Source of the DNA: Neolewinella xylanilytica
Lineage (GTDB): Bacteria; Bacteroidota; Bacteroidia; Chitinophagales; Saprospiraceae
NCBI RefSeq assembly: GCF_002934605.1
Contig: NZ_PTJC01000006.1
Span: 930,001 to 994,000, forward strand
Length of the DNA stretch: 64,000 bases
Direction of reading: 5' to 3'
In this document: positions 8,729 to 17,945 of the stretch, piece after piece
Position numbering within the stretch: the first letter of the stretch is position 1
How the letters are laid out: every line of letters starts with the position of its first letter
Notes under the pieces: generated by a model
The model's input: only the letters and a program-made list of their open reading frames with translations
Told to the model about the DNA's origin: nothing
Database searches by the model: none
Position numbers and translations under genes: made by a program

Positions 8729-9154
8729 TTACGTATCCGTCGGCGTATCCTTCGCTTCGTCCATGCGAGATTCAAAGGTCTCCCGGTCTCCACTGCGAAC
8801 AGCTTCTACTTCCTGGTCGATTTCCCGTTGAAGAAAGTAATTCAGGACGGTGCGGATGGTGGCAATGGAAGCCAGTTTGCCGATCTGATCCCAGTCGGGA
8901 GCGATGGCCGTGCTGATGATATCGGCCGCGAGCTGAAATTCCAGCGCTACGATGAGGTAACGGGCCAGGGTGAGCCGCAGCGCGACGAAGTCCTGTTCCG
9001 CCCGGGTAAAGATGCGGGAGGCGTACAACCAGAGGGAAGCCAGCACACCCCAGGCGATGACCAGTACGCCGCACAGTTCCACGCCCAACTTGATCCATTC
9101 GGCGAAATGGTAGATGAACGTTTCCGAAATGTCGTACAGGCCAGCCTCCTCCAT
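8729..9154 (-). CDS. DUF1622 family membrane protein
   Basis: This 141-residue protein has a periplasmic N-terminus and three predicted membrane helices. It contains the segment LRLTLARYLIVALEFQLAAD followed by WDQIGKLASIATIRTVLNYF, typical of DUF1622. The family has no assigned activity. It converges on the preceding gene with 3 bp between stops and starts 3 bp after the stop of the SDR gene on the same strand, so the two may be co-transcribed. Confidence 0.85.
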   Translation of the reverse strand: MEEAGLYDISETFIYHFAEWIKLGVELCGVLVIAWGVLASLWLYASRIFTRAEQDFVALRLTLARYLIVALEFQLAADIISTAIAPDWDQIGKLASIATIRTVLNYFLQREIDQEVEAVRSGDRETFESRMDEAKDTPTDT

Positions 9155-9157
9155 TAT

Positions 9158-9925
9158 TTAGTGAAGGTAACTTGCTCCGTTGAGATCGAGTACGGAGCCG
9201 GTGGTGAATACGGCCTCCGGACTGGCCAGGTAAAGGATAGCCCGGGCTACTTCTTCCACCGTCGCTACCCGGTTGAGCGGGCTTTGGGCCTTCACCGCCT
9301 CACCGGCTTCTCCCTGCAGGTGGGGTCGGGCCATGGCCGTTTCGATGAAGCCCGGCGCGACCGCGTGCACCGTGATATTGTCGGTGCCTACCTCCCGGGC
9401 CAGGGACTGGCTTAGGCTGTGCAGTCCCGCCTTCGCGGCGCCGTAGCCCACCTGCCCGGCCTCACCGCGGTAGGCACCCCGGCTGCCGACGTTAACGATC
9501 GTACCCCCGCCCTGGCCGCGCATATGCTGGATAGCCTGAAAGGATGCCGCCGCCGGGCCGACCAGGTTGGTGTTCAGCGTTCGTTGAAAGACGTTCAGCC
9601 AATCCTCGAATGCCAGGCTCCCGTCCACGGGGTGGGGGAGGAAAACGCCGGCGTTATTCACCAGGATGCTGAGTTGTCCGAATTGCGCTACCGCCCGGTC
9701 CACCAGTTCGCGGGCAGCGTGCGGGTCCGACATATCCGCCTGCAGCACGGCATGGCCACTACCCGGTAGCGAAGCCACTACTTCCTCCGCTTCCGCCAGG
9801 CCGCGGTAGTAGTGAACGCAAACGCGGGCTCCCGCTTCGGCCAGTATCCGGGCGGTGGCCCGGCCCACGCCGCGGCTACTCCCGGTGATCAATGCGGTGC
9901 GATTCGAAAAGTCGACTGTTATCAT
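9158..9925 (-). CDS. Short-chain dehydrogenase/reductase (SDR)
   Basis: Read from the ATG at 9925, this is a 255-residue classical SDR. It has the nucleotide-binding TGSSRGVG motif, the structural NNAG in ILVNNAGVF, a catalytic Ser in VNVGSRG and the YxxxK pair in YGAAKAGL. The Arg after the glycine motif suggests NADP(H). The C-terminal LASPEAVFTTGSVLDLNGA is typical of FabG-like members. The substrate is unknown. An upstream in-frame start (9970) would add 15 residues with no homology, so it was not used. Confidence 0.88.
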   Translation of the reverse strand: MITVDFSNRTALITGSSRGVGRATARILAEAGARVCVHYYRGLAEAEEVVASLPGSGHAVLQADMSDPHAARELVDRAVAQFGQLSILVNNAGVFLPHPVDGSLAFEDWLNVFQRTLNTNLVGPAAASFQAIQHMRGQGGGTIVNVGSRGAYRGEAGQVGYGAAKAGLHSLSQSLAREVGTDNITVHAVAPGFIETAMARPHLQGEAGEAVKAQSPLNRVATVEEVARAILYLASPEAVFTTGSVLDLNGASYLH

Positions 9926-9998
9926 ATTGCAAATGTAGGTGGCCGGGTCATACTTTCCGGGGGGCTGCAACGTCTTATAGCTGATTTACCGACTACCT

Positions 9999-10955
9999 AT
10001 GGACATGCTCAAACCGTTTTTCTTCGCCCTGCTGACGGCCTGGTTGGCCCCTGCCGTTTCGGCGCAATCCCTTACCGAATCCGACCGCGCGGCCATGGTC
10101 GAGGGAGAGTCGCGGATGGCCGATCTCCTACAGGTCGTCTATGCCGATAGTTCCCAGCAGGCACGCTTCCAGGCCACCCGCGACCTGATCAAGGAATTGG
10201 TCCAGACCCTCGATCGCCCCCATTCCTTCACCTACTCCTTCGCTGCCCTGCCCGGCCTGAGCATTCAGTACGCGCCGGATAGCACCTTTCGCGTCTTCAC
10301 CTGGGAGCTGAACATCGATCGCGACCAGTACCGCCACTTCGGAGCGATCCAGCGCCGGGCCGACACGCTGGCGTTAACCCCCTTGGTGGATCGCGGCGAC
10401 TCCTGGCTCGAAAATCCGGAAAACGCGGTGGTCGGTGCCGACAACTGGTTAGGATACGCCGTTTACGACGTGGTGCCCGGCGGTACCTACGAGGGCAAAC
10501 CTTATTACTTCGTTCTCGGGTACGATAGCTACGGGGCCTTCCGGCGACGCAAGATCCTGGACGTAGTGCGCTTCGATGCGGATGGGGCCCCCCGTTTTGG
10601 TTTGCCGGTCTTCACGACCTACACGGATTCGGGGCTGTTGCTCGCCGACCGGGCGCGCATCATTCTGGAGTATGCGGCCGAGGCTACCGTGGCGCTACGG
10701 GAGGATAGCGAACTGGGGGGGATTCTCTACGAAAACCTGATCATGATGCCGGGCAGCAACGGCGAGGGCCCGGTACAGGTTCCGGACGGCAGCTACCACC
10801 TGTTGGAAATGGACGACCGGGGACAGTGGCTGGAAAAAGAGCAGGTATTCACCCATAAATACGAAGAAGCCCCCCGCGAGGTACCTAAACCAAGCGAGGG
10901 GCGCGATATTTTCGGCCGGGGCAACAAAGGGGACGGTGGCTCCGGTGGCAGATAG
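9999..10955 (+). CDS. Exported protein of unknown function
   Basis: The 318-residue protein starts with a clear signal peptide (residues 1-22, cleavage after VSA). The body is mixed alpha/beta with many aromatic residues, for example DNWLGYAVYDVVPGG and KPYYFVLGYDSYG. The C-terminus is low-complexity and glycine/lysine-rich (GRGNKGDGGSGGR). I do not recognise a named family, though similar proteins of this size are common in Bacteroidota. No sorting domain or metal motif is seen. It converges on the DUF2911 gene. Confidence 0.75.
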   Translation: MDMLKPFFFALLTAWLAPAVSAQSLTESDRAAMVEGESRMADLLQVVYADSSQQARFQATRDLIKELVQTLDRPHSFTYSFAALPGLSIQYAPDSTFRVFTWELNIDRDQYRHFGAIQRRADTLALTPLVDRGDSWLENPENAVVGADNWLGYAVYDVVPGGTYEGKPYYFVLGYDSYGAFRRRKILDVVRFDADGAPRFGLPVFTTYTDSGLLLADRARIILEYAAEATVALREDSELGGILYENLIMMPGSNGEGPVQVPDGSYHLLEMDDRGQWLEKEQVFTHKYEEAPREVPKPSEGRDIFGRGNKGDGGSGGR

Positions 10956-10961
10956 GAAAAG

Positions 10962-11600
10962 CTAGCGGGCAGCGGGGTTAACCGGGAAACTGACGACCAG
11001 GTCGGACCACATCAGTTCGATCTCGCCACCATCGAGGGCAAAGTCCATGCGTTCGGCCGGCGTGGCGGCTGGTTCCGACATCCCCTTCACCCGTACCAGG
11101 TCGTCGCCCTCCGAGTAGTCGTAGGCGCCCCACTGGTCGGCCGTTTTATTCAGGATGATGGTCCAGTCTTCCTTGCTGTTCGGCAGGGTAAAGAGGGAAT
11201 AGGTGCCGGCGGGAACCGGGCTTTGCTCTTCACCGAACAATACGTCTTCGGAGAAAGTAATGCGCGTGGCTTCGTTGGCACCCGTGCGCCATACTTGTCC
11301 GTAGGGCACCAGATCACCGAAGATGGTCCGCTCGTTGACGGAGGGACTACCGTAGTTGATGGTGACCTGTACGCCATCAATGGTACCGGTCAGCTCCTTG
11401 CGGGGGCTTTTGATGGTCGTGTCGATGGTGGTAGTGGTGTACTGGCCGTTGCCCTGCATGTCCGCTTCACTGGTGGCTCCGCCCGGAGTCGTAGAAGGGG
11501 TGGTGGCAGTTTCCTCGCTCGATCCGTTAGAGGCGGTGTTGCAACCCACTGCGAAAAGGAGGCCGCAGAGCAGAAGGCTAGGAATGGTCTTAAATCGCAT
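10962..11600 (-). CDS. DUF2911 lipoprotein
   Basis: The 212-residue protein has a lipoprotein signal with lipobox FAVGC (Cys at about residue 20), then a serine/threonine-rich linker. The DUF2911 domain follows, marked by VNERTIFGDLVPYGQVWRTG, PAGTYSLFTLP and WTIILNK. DUF2911 proteins are widespread in Bacteroidota and act at the cell envelope, but their activity is not known. Separated by 6 bp from the convergent gene. Confidence 0.9.
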   Translation of the reverse strand: MRFKTIPSLLLCGLLFAVGCNTASNGSSEETATTPSTTPGGATSEADMQGNGQYTTTTIDTTIKSPRKELTGTIDGVQVTINYGSPSVNERTIFGDLVPYGQVWRTGANEATRITFSEDVLFGEEQSPVPAGTYSLFTLPNSKEDWTIILNKTADQWGAYDYSEGDDLVRVKGMSEPAATPAERMDFALDGGEIELMWSDLVVSFPVNPAAR

Positions 11601-11662
11601 AGTTGGCTTGAATTAGTGAGATGTTTCAAATGGGTGAACGTGTAAGGCCGTAAATTGTGAAG

Positions 11663-12481
11663 CTAGACCTCTTCTTTTTTATCCGCCTCCAGAATGGTGT
11701 CCACGAAGAAGGGCGAAGCGGAGTAGTTCGACCACCCTCCGTCCACCAGTATCTGTTGCCCGGTGATGTGTGCGGCGCCTGGCCCGAGGAAAAAGCCGAC
11801 CGCTGCGGCAACGTCCTTCGGAAGGCCTACCCGACCGTCGGGGTTGAGTTTAGACCATACCCCCGCGTAGTCGGGCTCCTCCTCCGCGGTCCGCTCGGTG
11901 AGGGTGGCGCCGGGAGAGACGGTATTGACGGTCACGCCCAGGGGAGCCAGCTCCAGCGTCAGCTGTTCCGCCAGCATAGCAATGCCCGCCTTTGACATCC
12001 CATAGGCCACCAGATTAGGGTACGCCCGGTTGCCCACCGTCGATCCGATGAGGACGATTCGCCCTCCGGAGCCCTGTTCGCGGAAGTAGCGGGCCGCGGC
12101 CTGGGTAAGGAAGAACGTGCCCTTGAGATTTAGGCCGACCACCTTATCGAAGCTCGCTTCCGAAAAGTCGAAAAAGCTGCCGAATTCGGTGAGCCCCGCA
12201 TTAGCCACCACCAGTTCCAGCCGGCTGTCCGGAATATTCGCGGCGTAGGCCACCATTTCCCGCACGAAATCAACCCGGCTGGCGTCACCGGCACACACCA
12301 CCGCCTTTCCCGGTCCGTTCCGGTTGAGCTTGGCTACCTCGCTTTCGGTGCGCTCGGCGTCGAGATCGTTCACCACGACCGTCGCGCCACGGCAAATGAG
12401 GTACTCGGCGATGGCCAGCCCGATCCCGGTTGCCGCTCCGGTAACAATGGCCGTTTTGCCGGAAAATATATTGGGGTTCAT
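11663..12481 (-). CDS. Short-chain dehydrogenase/reductase (SDR), FabG-like
   Basis: This 272-residue classical SDR has TGAATGIG at the cofactor site, NDLD at the end of beta-2 (favouring NAD(H)), and VANAG in place of the usual NNAG. The catalytic Ser is in IGSTVGN and the YxxxK pair is YGMSK. The C-terminal [11 protein letters not shown] is a family hallmark. The last ten residues (LEADKKEEV) form an acidic/lysine tail. Its ATG overlaps, base for base, an in-frame ATG of the divergent thyA frame, so the two genes share a very tight divergent promoter region. Confidence 0.88.
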   Translation of the reverse strand: MNPNIFSGKTAIVTGAATGIGLAIAEYLICRGATVVVNDLDAERTESEVAKLNRNGPGKAVVCAGDASRVDFVREMVAYAANIPDSRLELVVANAGLTEFGSFFDFSEASFDKVVGLNLKGTFFLTQAAARYFREQGSGGRIVLIGSTVGNRAYPNLVAYGMSKAGIAMLAEQLTLELAPLGVTVNTVSPGATLTERTAEEEPDYAGVWSKLNPDGRVGLPKDVAAAVGFFLGPGAAHITGQQILVDGGWSNYSASPFFVDTILEADKKEEV

Positions 12482-12581
12482 GTTGCGTCAATTGTACAAA
12501 CAAGCTCTTAAAGCAGGAATCCGCCACGATAGTTTTACCTTTCCGGCTCATTCCGCGGCGGGGTGGCATAAACACGAAGCC

Positions 12582-13487
12582 ATGCAGGCATACCTCGATC
12601 TCCTGGGTCATATTTTGCGGGAAGGCGTCGGAAAGGGCGATCGCACGGGCACGGGCACCCGCTCGGTATTCGGCTACCAAACCCGGTACGACCTACGGGA
12701 CGGCTTTCCCCTGGTAACCACCAAAAAGGTGCACTGGAGGAGCATCGTGCACGAACTACTATGGTTTATCCGCGGGGATACCAATATCCGGTACCTCGTG
12801 CGTCATGGCGTGCGCATCTGGAACGAATGGCCCTTTCAGCATTATCTCGAAGCGACCGGCAGGGCAGCCGACATTCCTAAACACAGTGCGGAATGGAAAG
12901 CGGAAATGAAGGCCTTCACCGCCCGGATCGCGGAAGACGAGGCCTTTGCCGACGAGTGGGGCGAGCTCGGTCCGGTCTACGGCAGACAGTGGCGCAACTT
13001 CAACGGCGTCGACCAGTTGCGGGAGGTAGTAGCGAATATCCGTAAGAATCCCGATAGCCGCCGCCACATCGTTACGGCCTGGAACCCGGCCGAAATTCCC
13101 GAAATGGTCAAGGCCGGCCTCCCCCCCTGCCATACGTTGTTTCAGTTCTACGTAGCCGAAGGCCGCCTAAGCTGCCAGATGTACCAGCGTTCGGCCGATG
13201 TCTTCCTGGGCGTTCCCTTCAATATTGCCAGCTACGCCTTGCTGACGCACCTCGTAGCGCGGGAATGCGGGTTGGAGGTAGGTGATTTCGTGCATACCCT
13301 GGGCGATGCCCATCTTTACCAAAATCACCTGGAGCAGGCCGAACTGCAACGCTCCCGCGCCCCGCGCGCCCTACCCCGGCTACGGATCGCCGAAGCAGCC
13401 CCTTCGATGTTCGCTATTCAGTTCGATGACATCGAGCTGCTCGATTACGACCCCTGGCCCGCGATCCGGGCCCCGATCGCCGTGTAA
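12582..13487 (+). CDS. thyA: Thymidylate synthase
   Basis: The 301-residue enzyme converts dUMP to dTMP with 5,10-methylenetetrahydrofolate. It contains the N-terminal [13 protein letters not shown], the nucleophile Cys in [23 protein letters not shown] for phosphate binding, and PFNIASYA. It is longer than the E. coli enzyme (264) because of an insertion of about 40 residues before WGELGPVYG, as in the Lactobacillus casei type. ATG at 12582 gives the usual N-terminus [12 protein letters not shown]; an upstream in-frame ATG at 12480 would add 34 residues and is less likely. It forms an operon with the next gene. Confidence 0.95.
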   Translation: MQAYLDLLGHILREGVGKGDRTGTGTRSVFGYQTRYDLRDGFPLVTTKKVHWRSIVHELLWFIRGDTNIRYLVRHGVRIWNEWPFQHYLEATGRAADIPKHSAEWKAEMKAFTARIAEDEAFADEWGELGPVYGRQWRNFNGVDQLREVVANIRKNPDSRRHIVTAWNPAEIPEMVKAGLPPCHTLFQFYVAEGRLSCQMYQRSADVFLGVPFNIASYALLTHLVARECGLEVGDFVHTLGDAHLYQNHLEQAELQRSRAPRALPRLRIAEAAPSMFAIQFDDIELLDYDPWPAIRAPIAV

Positions 13488-13489
13488 TC

Positions 13490-13969
13490 ATGGAGGTAAC
13501 CAAAGCACTCGAACGGGCCGGCCACGCGTATAAGGCCAACAAGAAGTGGGTGTCCCGGACCCGTGCCCGGCCCCCTAAGGACCTCGACGAACGGGTGCAC
13601 GACGAACACCACCGGGCCTTCGCGGAGATCGACTGCCTGGAGTGCGCCAACTGCTGTAAAACGACCAGCCCGATCTTCCGCGATATCGATATCGACCGAC
13701 TGGCCCGCCACCTCAGTATCCGGCCGGCGGAACTGGTGGAACAACACCTGCATTTGGACGGAGAGGGGGATTACGTGCTGAATACCGCTCCCTGTCCCTT
13801 CCTGGGTGCCGATAACTACTGCTCCGTGTACGAAGCGCGTCCACGAGCCTGCCGGGAGTACCCGCACACCGACCGGAAAAACATGTTGTCCATCCTTCCG
13901 TTGACGCTGAGGAACACCCTGATCTGCCCGGCCGTGGCAGACATTCTCCGCGCGCTGCGGGAAACATAA
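13490..13969 (+). CDS. YkgJ-family cysteine cluster protein
   Basis: The 159-residue protein carries the CxxCxxCC motif in CLECANCCKT, followed by CPFL, CSVYEARPRACREYP and a late Cys in LICPAV. These form the zinc/iron-chelating domain of the YkgJ (CxxCxxCC) family. The exact role is unknown. It starts 2 bp after the thyA stop, so the two are almost surely co-transcribed. Confidence 0.88.
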   Translation: MEVTKALERAGHAYKANKKWVSRTRARPPKDLDERVHDEHHRAFAEIDCLECANCCKTTSPIFRDIDIDRLARHLSIRPAELVEQHLHLDGEGDYVLNTAPCPFLGADNYCSVYEARPRACREYPHTDRKNMLSILPLTLRNTLICPAVADILRALRET

Positions 13970-13980
13970 ACGAACGGAGC

Positions 13981-15363
13981 GTGAAGCATCCCGGCATAAA
14001 AAAATTATACCGCACCCTGGAGAATTACGGGAAGGAAGCCGTGCGCAGCGTAGCCTTTCTGCCCGTACCCATGATCTTCACTGCCGTGGTCTTCGGCTAC
14101 GTCTTCTTTTGGCTGGAGAATAACACGAACGTCAGCGACCTCACCGGCGAATGGCTGCCCGCGCTCGCGATTACGAGCCAGGACACTGCGCGTACCATTT
14201 TGGGAATGTTCGTGGGGGGGCTGATTACCCTGACGGTGTTCACTTTTTCCCAGATCATGATCCTGCTCAACCAGGTAGCCAGTAGCTATAGCCCCCGCCT
14301 GCTACCCAAGCTGACCGGCGATCGCTCCCTGCAGTTCGTCATGGGCCTCAACCTGGCCACGATTGTACTGACGATCACCGTCTTGTTGTCTATCCGTAGC
14401 AATGAGGGGTATTCAATTCCGAATTTTTCCATCCTGGTATGCGTGTTTTTCGGGGTTGTATGCCTGTGTCTATTCGTCTACTTCGTAACGGCGATCACTA
14501 AAAAAATTCAGGTAGATAGCATCATTGATGCCTCCGCCCGGGATGCCATGGAAAGTCTGGAGAGCCAGTGCAAGCTTGGGGATCGCGGCTACTCGGAGCA
14601 GGGGGTGCCGGAAGACGTGGCGGAATGGTTCGTCATCCCTTCGCCGATCAGCGGCTACGTCGGCTCCGTCGATCACGACACCCTGGCTAAGCTAGCCCAG
14701 GAGAATGCAACCCGCTTTTACATCGGCGTTAGCAAGGGGCAGTACGTACCCAAAGGCTTACCCCTCCTGCAATCGCAGCATGTACTGGATGACGAGAAGG
14801 TGGAAGACGTGCTTTCGGCGGTGGAACCCATTCGTGACCAGTTTGATGACTGGTATTTACCCAACTTAAAGCAACTGACCGAGATCGCCCTGAAAGCGCT
14901 TTCCCCGGGGATCAACGACCCCGGTACCGCTTTGATGGTCATCGATCGGCAGACCGAGGTACTGGGAAAGATGATGCACGTACCCCTTTACAATTATTAC
15001 CGTTGCGAGGAAGGTGGCGAAATCTGGTTTTCGCGGCACAGCTATGAGGAGGTGCTCCGTACCCTGATGTCGGAAATGCGGTGCTACGCGAAGGAGGATC
15101 CGCTGGTCGTGCGTCGGCTATTCCAAATGCTGTACCATTTACTGGAGATGGCGGCCGCCAGCCTGAGTTACCGCTTGTTTGTCCAGCGGGAAATAGCTGC
15201 CCTGTTGCGGGATGCGCGCCGGCACATCGAAAACCCGCACGACCGGTCGCAGATCGCCCGCGACATCTTCGGCCACCGGCGGGCGATCAAGCACGCATCC
15301 CGCCTGCTGCAAAAGAAGAATATCTACGAAGTGGAACCCGAGCCGGCCACGGAGGCGGATTAA
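13981..15363 (+). CDS. DUF2254 family membrane protein
   Basis: The 460-residue protein has four membrane helices in its first 170 residues: about 27-45, 72-95, 120-140 and 150-172. A large soluble domain follows with GYVGSVDHDTLAKLA and the conserved ALSPGINDPGTAL. This is the DUF2254 layout. The family is widespread and uncharacterised; a transport or mechanosensing role has not been shown. Start GTG at 13981, 11 bp after the preceding gene, suggesting one transcript with thyA. The last 4 bp overlap the convergent LOG-family gene. Confidence 0.88.
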   Translation: MKHPGIKKLYRTLENYGKEAVRSVAFLPVPMIFTAVVFGYVFFWLENNTNVSDLTGEWLPALAITSQDTARTILGMFVGGLITLTVFTFSQIMILLNQVASSYSPRLLPKLTGDRSLQFVMGLNLATIVLTITVLLSIRSNEGYSIPNFSILVCVFFGVVCLCLFVYFVTAITKKIQVDSIIDASARDAMESLESQCKLGDRGYSEQGVPEDVAEWFVIPSPISGYVGSVDHDTLAKLAQENATRFYIGVSKGQYVPKGLPLLQSQHVLDDEKVEDVLSAVEPIRDQFDDWYLPNLKQLTEIALKALSPGINDPGTALMVIDRQTEVLGKMMHVPLYNYYRCEEGGEIWFSRHSYEEVLRTLMSEMRCYAKEDPLVVRRLFQMLYHLLEMAAASLSYRLFVQREIAALLRDARRHIENPHDRSQIARDIFGHRRAIKHASRLLQKKNIYEVEPEPATEAD

Positions 15364-16079
15364 AGTTTGTAATTCGGCTCCAGCCGCCCGCCCTTTTCGT
15401 CGTAAAATTCCTGGATGATCGCCAGCACCTCCTCCGGCGTATCGACGATCGGGATCAGGTCCATGTCTTCCGGGCTGATGGTCTTCTCCCGCTCGGACAT
15501 CGTGTTGAAGATCCAGTCGCGCAGGCCCGACCAGTACTCCGTTCCCACCAGAATCACCGGTACGGGGCTGATCTTCTTCGTCTGGATGAGGGTCAGCACC
15601 TCGAAGAGTTCGTCCATCGTACCGAAGCCGCCGGGGCAACAAACGAAAGCCTGAGCGTACTTGACAAACATGACCTTGCGGACGAAAAAGTAGCGGAAAT
15701 CGATGTCCTTATCGTGATCGACGTACGCATTGCTGCTCTGTTCGAACGGCAGGTCGATGTTCAGGCCGATGCTGGCCCCCTTGCTGTCGTGGGCGCCTTT
15801 GTTGCCGGCTTCCATGATACCGGGGCCTCCGCCGGTGATGATGCCGTAGCCCTCGCGTACGAGCAGCCGGCCGATCTCGGTCGCGACCTTATAGTATTTG
15901 TGGTCGGGCTTGGTACGGGCGGAACCAAAGATGCTTACACAGGGACCGATGCGGTTCATTACTTCGAAACCTTCCACGAATTCGCTGATGACCTTGAACA
16001 TGGTCCAGCTATTTTCGCCGAAGGGCTCGGTATTCCATCGGCGGGGGGCTTGACGTTCCAGCCCGGCAAAATCACTCAT
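15360..16079 (-). CDS. LOG-family (TIGR00730) nucleoside monophosphate phosphoribohydrolase
   Basis: The 239-residue Rossmann-type protein has the LOG-family motifs GGGPGIMEAGNKGA and PGGFGTMDELFE; the latter is the PGGxGTxxE active-site signature. Characterised homologues release free bases (for example cytokinins) from nucleoside 5'-monophosphates; in non-plant bacteria the usual substrates are probably purine monophosphates. It is soluble and cytoplasmic. The spacer to the divergent ACP-like gene (176 bp) shows only a weak hairpin. Confidence 0.88.
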   Translation of the reverse strand: MSDFAGLERQAPRRWNTEPFGENSWTMFKVISEFVEGFEVMNRIGPCVSIFGSARTKPDHKYYKVATEIGRLLVREGYGIITGGGPGIMEAGNKGAHDSKGASIGLNIDLPFEQSSNAYVDHDKDIDFRYFFVRKVMFVKYAQAFVCCPGGFGTMDELFEVLTLIQTKKISPVPVILVGTEYWSGLRDWIFNTMSEREKTISPEDMDLIPIVDTPEEVLAIIQEFYDEKGGRLEPNYKL

Positions 16080-16255
16080 AATAACATTCGATTATCGGCT
16101 TCAGGGACAACCCATTCGCCCGAAGGGAATGCGTGAAGACACTTAACGGTTTGATTCGGAAGAAATTTTAGAGTCGAGGCAACGCTTCATTACCCGCCTG
16201 CGTTCTCTCCAGCGAATATTCGCTTAACTACCCGAAAGCCGCGCTACGGCCCTAA

Positions 16256-16525
16256 ATGATTGCTATGAACGCCTCCGCCCTACCGGCCGTGTCCCAACCT
16301 CACCGCACCGCCACCAACCTGATGCATAAACTGAGCAGCGAGTTGCGGTTACCCAATAACCGCCTCCACTCCTTTACCCGCTTGCGGGAAGATCTTTTCC
16401 TCGATACGATGGATATCGAGCTCCTGCTTGCCAGCCTGGAAAGCGGGCTGGAATACTACCTCACCGAGGAAGAAGCCAACCAGATCGAGACGGTAGGCGA
16501 CCTCCAGCATTACTTTTTGCGCTAG
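16256..16525 (+). CDS. Acyl-carrier-protein-like small protein lacking the phosphopantetheine serine
   Basis: The 89-residue protein looks like an ACP from about residue 25 on. It has the segment FLDTMDIELLLASLESGL, a TEEEANQIETVGDLQHYF end and the expected four-helix spacing. In true ACPs the motif is DSL(D/E), with Ser carrying 4'-phosphopantetheine; here it reads D50-T51-M52-D53. The protein may therefore not carry an acyl arm. An alternative start is the ATG at 16265. It ends directly against the stop of the convergent lipoprotein gene (0 bp). Confidence 0.7.
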   Translation: MIAMNASALPAVSQPHRTATNLMHKLSSELRLPNNRLHSFTRLREDLFLDTMDIELLLASLESGLEYYLTEEEANQIETVGDLQHYFLR

Positions 16526-16924
16526 TTACTCCTCCGTAGCCGGATCCGCCGGATCCGGCCCGGCCCGTTCCAAATCGAAGTCGAAAAGAAAGCCCTGGTA
16601 GCGCGACCGCAGCAGTAGCCGGTTTCCTTCCAGGGCTACTATTTCGTAGGTGAGGGCCGGATCCACTTCGCTGGTGGTAATCTCTTCTCCTTCCCGCTGG
16701 TAGGAGCCGGACTGGGTGTCCTCGGCCAAAAGATTGGTTTCGAAGGCAGCGTCGGCCCCGAAGTCGAAGTACAGGCCTTCCAGCACCCCGGTCTTGACGT
16801 TGTCGCGGCGAGCTTCCACCAATTCCCAACGCCCCTCCAGGGCGGAGACTTGTGCGTCGGTCAGCGCTGGATCCGAGCCACAGGCAGTAAGGACGAGGAG
16901 GAGCAAAGCAGAAAAAATACGCAT
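16526..16924 (-). CDS. Small lipoprotein, lipocalin-like
   Basis: Read from the ATG at 16924, this 132-residue protein starts MRIFSALLLLVLTAC, a strong lipoprotein signal with lipobox LTAC. The mature part starts with a segment like GRWELVEA, then beta-strand-rich sequence with a GNRLLLRSRYQGFLFDFDL end. This is typical of small lipocalin-like Bacteroidota lipoproteins. The C-terminus is Asp/Pro-rich. Function is unknown. Confidence 0.75.
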   Translation of the reverse strand: MRIFSALLLLVLTACGSDPALTDAQVSALEGRWELVEARRDNVKTGVLEGLYFDFGADAAFETNLLAEDTQSGSYQREGEEITTSEVDPALTYEIVALEGNRLLLRSRYQGFLFDFDLERAGPDPADPATEE

Positions 16925-16982
16925 AGTACGGTCGGTTGCAATTCCCAAAACGCGGCAACGGGTGGATTGTTAAGGCAATTCG

Positions 16983-17927
16983 CTACCGCGCCGCGCGGCG
17001 CAGTCGATCGTTAATCGCCAGGCCCAGCCCGCGCTCCGGCACCGTTTGTACGACAGCCTCCCCGAAGCCGGCCGCGTCCAGTTGCCGTAGGGTATGAAAA
17101 AGGCGATGGGCGGCCTCTTCGAGATTGCCGGATTCCGAAAGCGAGTATTCGTAGGCGTTCTTCGCGGCTTCCCCGAAGCGGACTACCGCGCGCTCCGGCG
17201 TGCCGGGTCCGGGGGACGATTCCACCAGGAGAAGGCTTAGCCCCGGAGCATAGTGTCGCAGTAGCATCCCGGGGGCTTCGGGGCGGCTACTACCGTGGGT
17301 CCGCACGGTCACGGGCCGTTGCAGTAGGGCTTCCAGGGCCTCCACCGGCGTTCCGCCCTTGCGTAACACTACGGGTGTTCCGTCCGGAGCGAAGGTCACG
17401 ATGGTGCTTTCGAGGCCGACGGCGCACGGCCCCCCATCCAGGATGTAATCTACCCGTTCACCGAGTTGATCGGCGACGTGGGTGGCCGTCACGGGACTGA
17501 CGTAGCCGAAGGGGTTGGCGCTTGGTGCCGCCACCGGAAAGTCGAGCCGTCCGAGTACCTCGCGGGTAAGCGGGTGGTCCGGCACGCGCAAGGCAACGGT
17601 ATCCAGGCCGGAGGTGACCAGGTCGGGGATGGTCTTTACCCTTTCCAGCACCAGGGTGAGCGGCCCCGGCCAGCAGGCATCGGCCAGGAGCCGCGCGGCG
17701 GCGGGCACGTGGCGGGCGTAGCGCAGGATCCGGTCGGCATCCGACTGATGCAGAATGAGGGGGTCGAAACGGGGCCGGTTTTTGGCCTGGAAGATATTGG
17801 CTACGGCGGTCTGGTCCAGCGCGTTACCGCCGAGGCCGTATACTGTTTCGGTGGGAAGGGCCACGAGCTCGCCGGCGGCGAGGCGTCGTGCGGCCTCGGC
17901 GGGGTCGGTTCCGATTATCGCTTGCAC
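16983..17927 (-). CDS. L-threonylcarbamoyladenylate synthase (TsaC/Sua5)
   Basis: The 314-residue enzyme makes threonylcarbamoyl-AMP from threonine, bicarbonate and ATP for t6A37 in ANN-decoding tRNAs. The YrdC domain (1-200) shows ALPTETVYGLGG, KNRPRFDPL and SANPFGYVSPV. A linker and C-terminal Sua5 domain (205-314) follow, with PGMLLRHYAPG, the segment that covers the active site. The length places it with two-domain Sua5 proteins instead of short TsaC. It lies 18 bp downstream of the outer-membrane-protein gene on the same strand. Confidence 0.92.
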   Translation of the reverse strand: MQAIIGTDPAEAARRLAAGELVALPTETVYGLGGNALDQTAVANIFQAKNRPRFDPLILHQSDADRILRYARHVPAAARLLADACWPGPLTLVLERVKTIPDLVTSGLDTVALRVPDHPLTREVLGRLDFPVAAPSANPFGYVSPVTATHVADQLGERVDYILDGGPCAVGLESTIVTFAPDGTPVVLRKGGTPVEALEALLQRPVTVRTHGSSRPEAPGMLLRHYAPGLSLLLVESSPGPGTPERAVVRFGEAAKNAYEYSLSESGNLEEAAHRLFHTLRQLDAAGFGEAVVQTVPERGLGLAINDRLRRAAR

Positions 17928-17945
17928 GGCCGCAAAGCTAGTGTG

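Noticed and set aside
15081-16136. 351-residue open frame on the plus strand
   Set aside because: Covers the end of the DUF2254 gene in another frame and the LOG-family gene in antisense.
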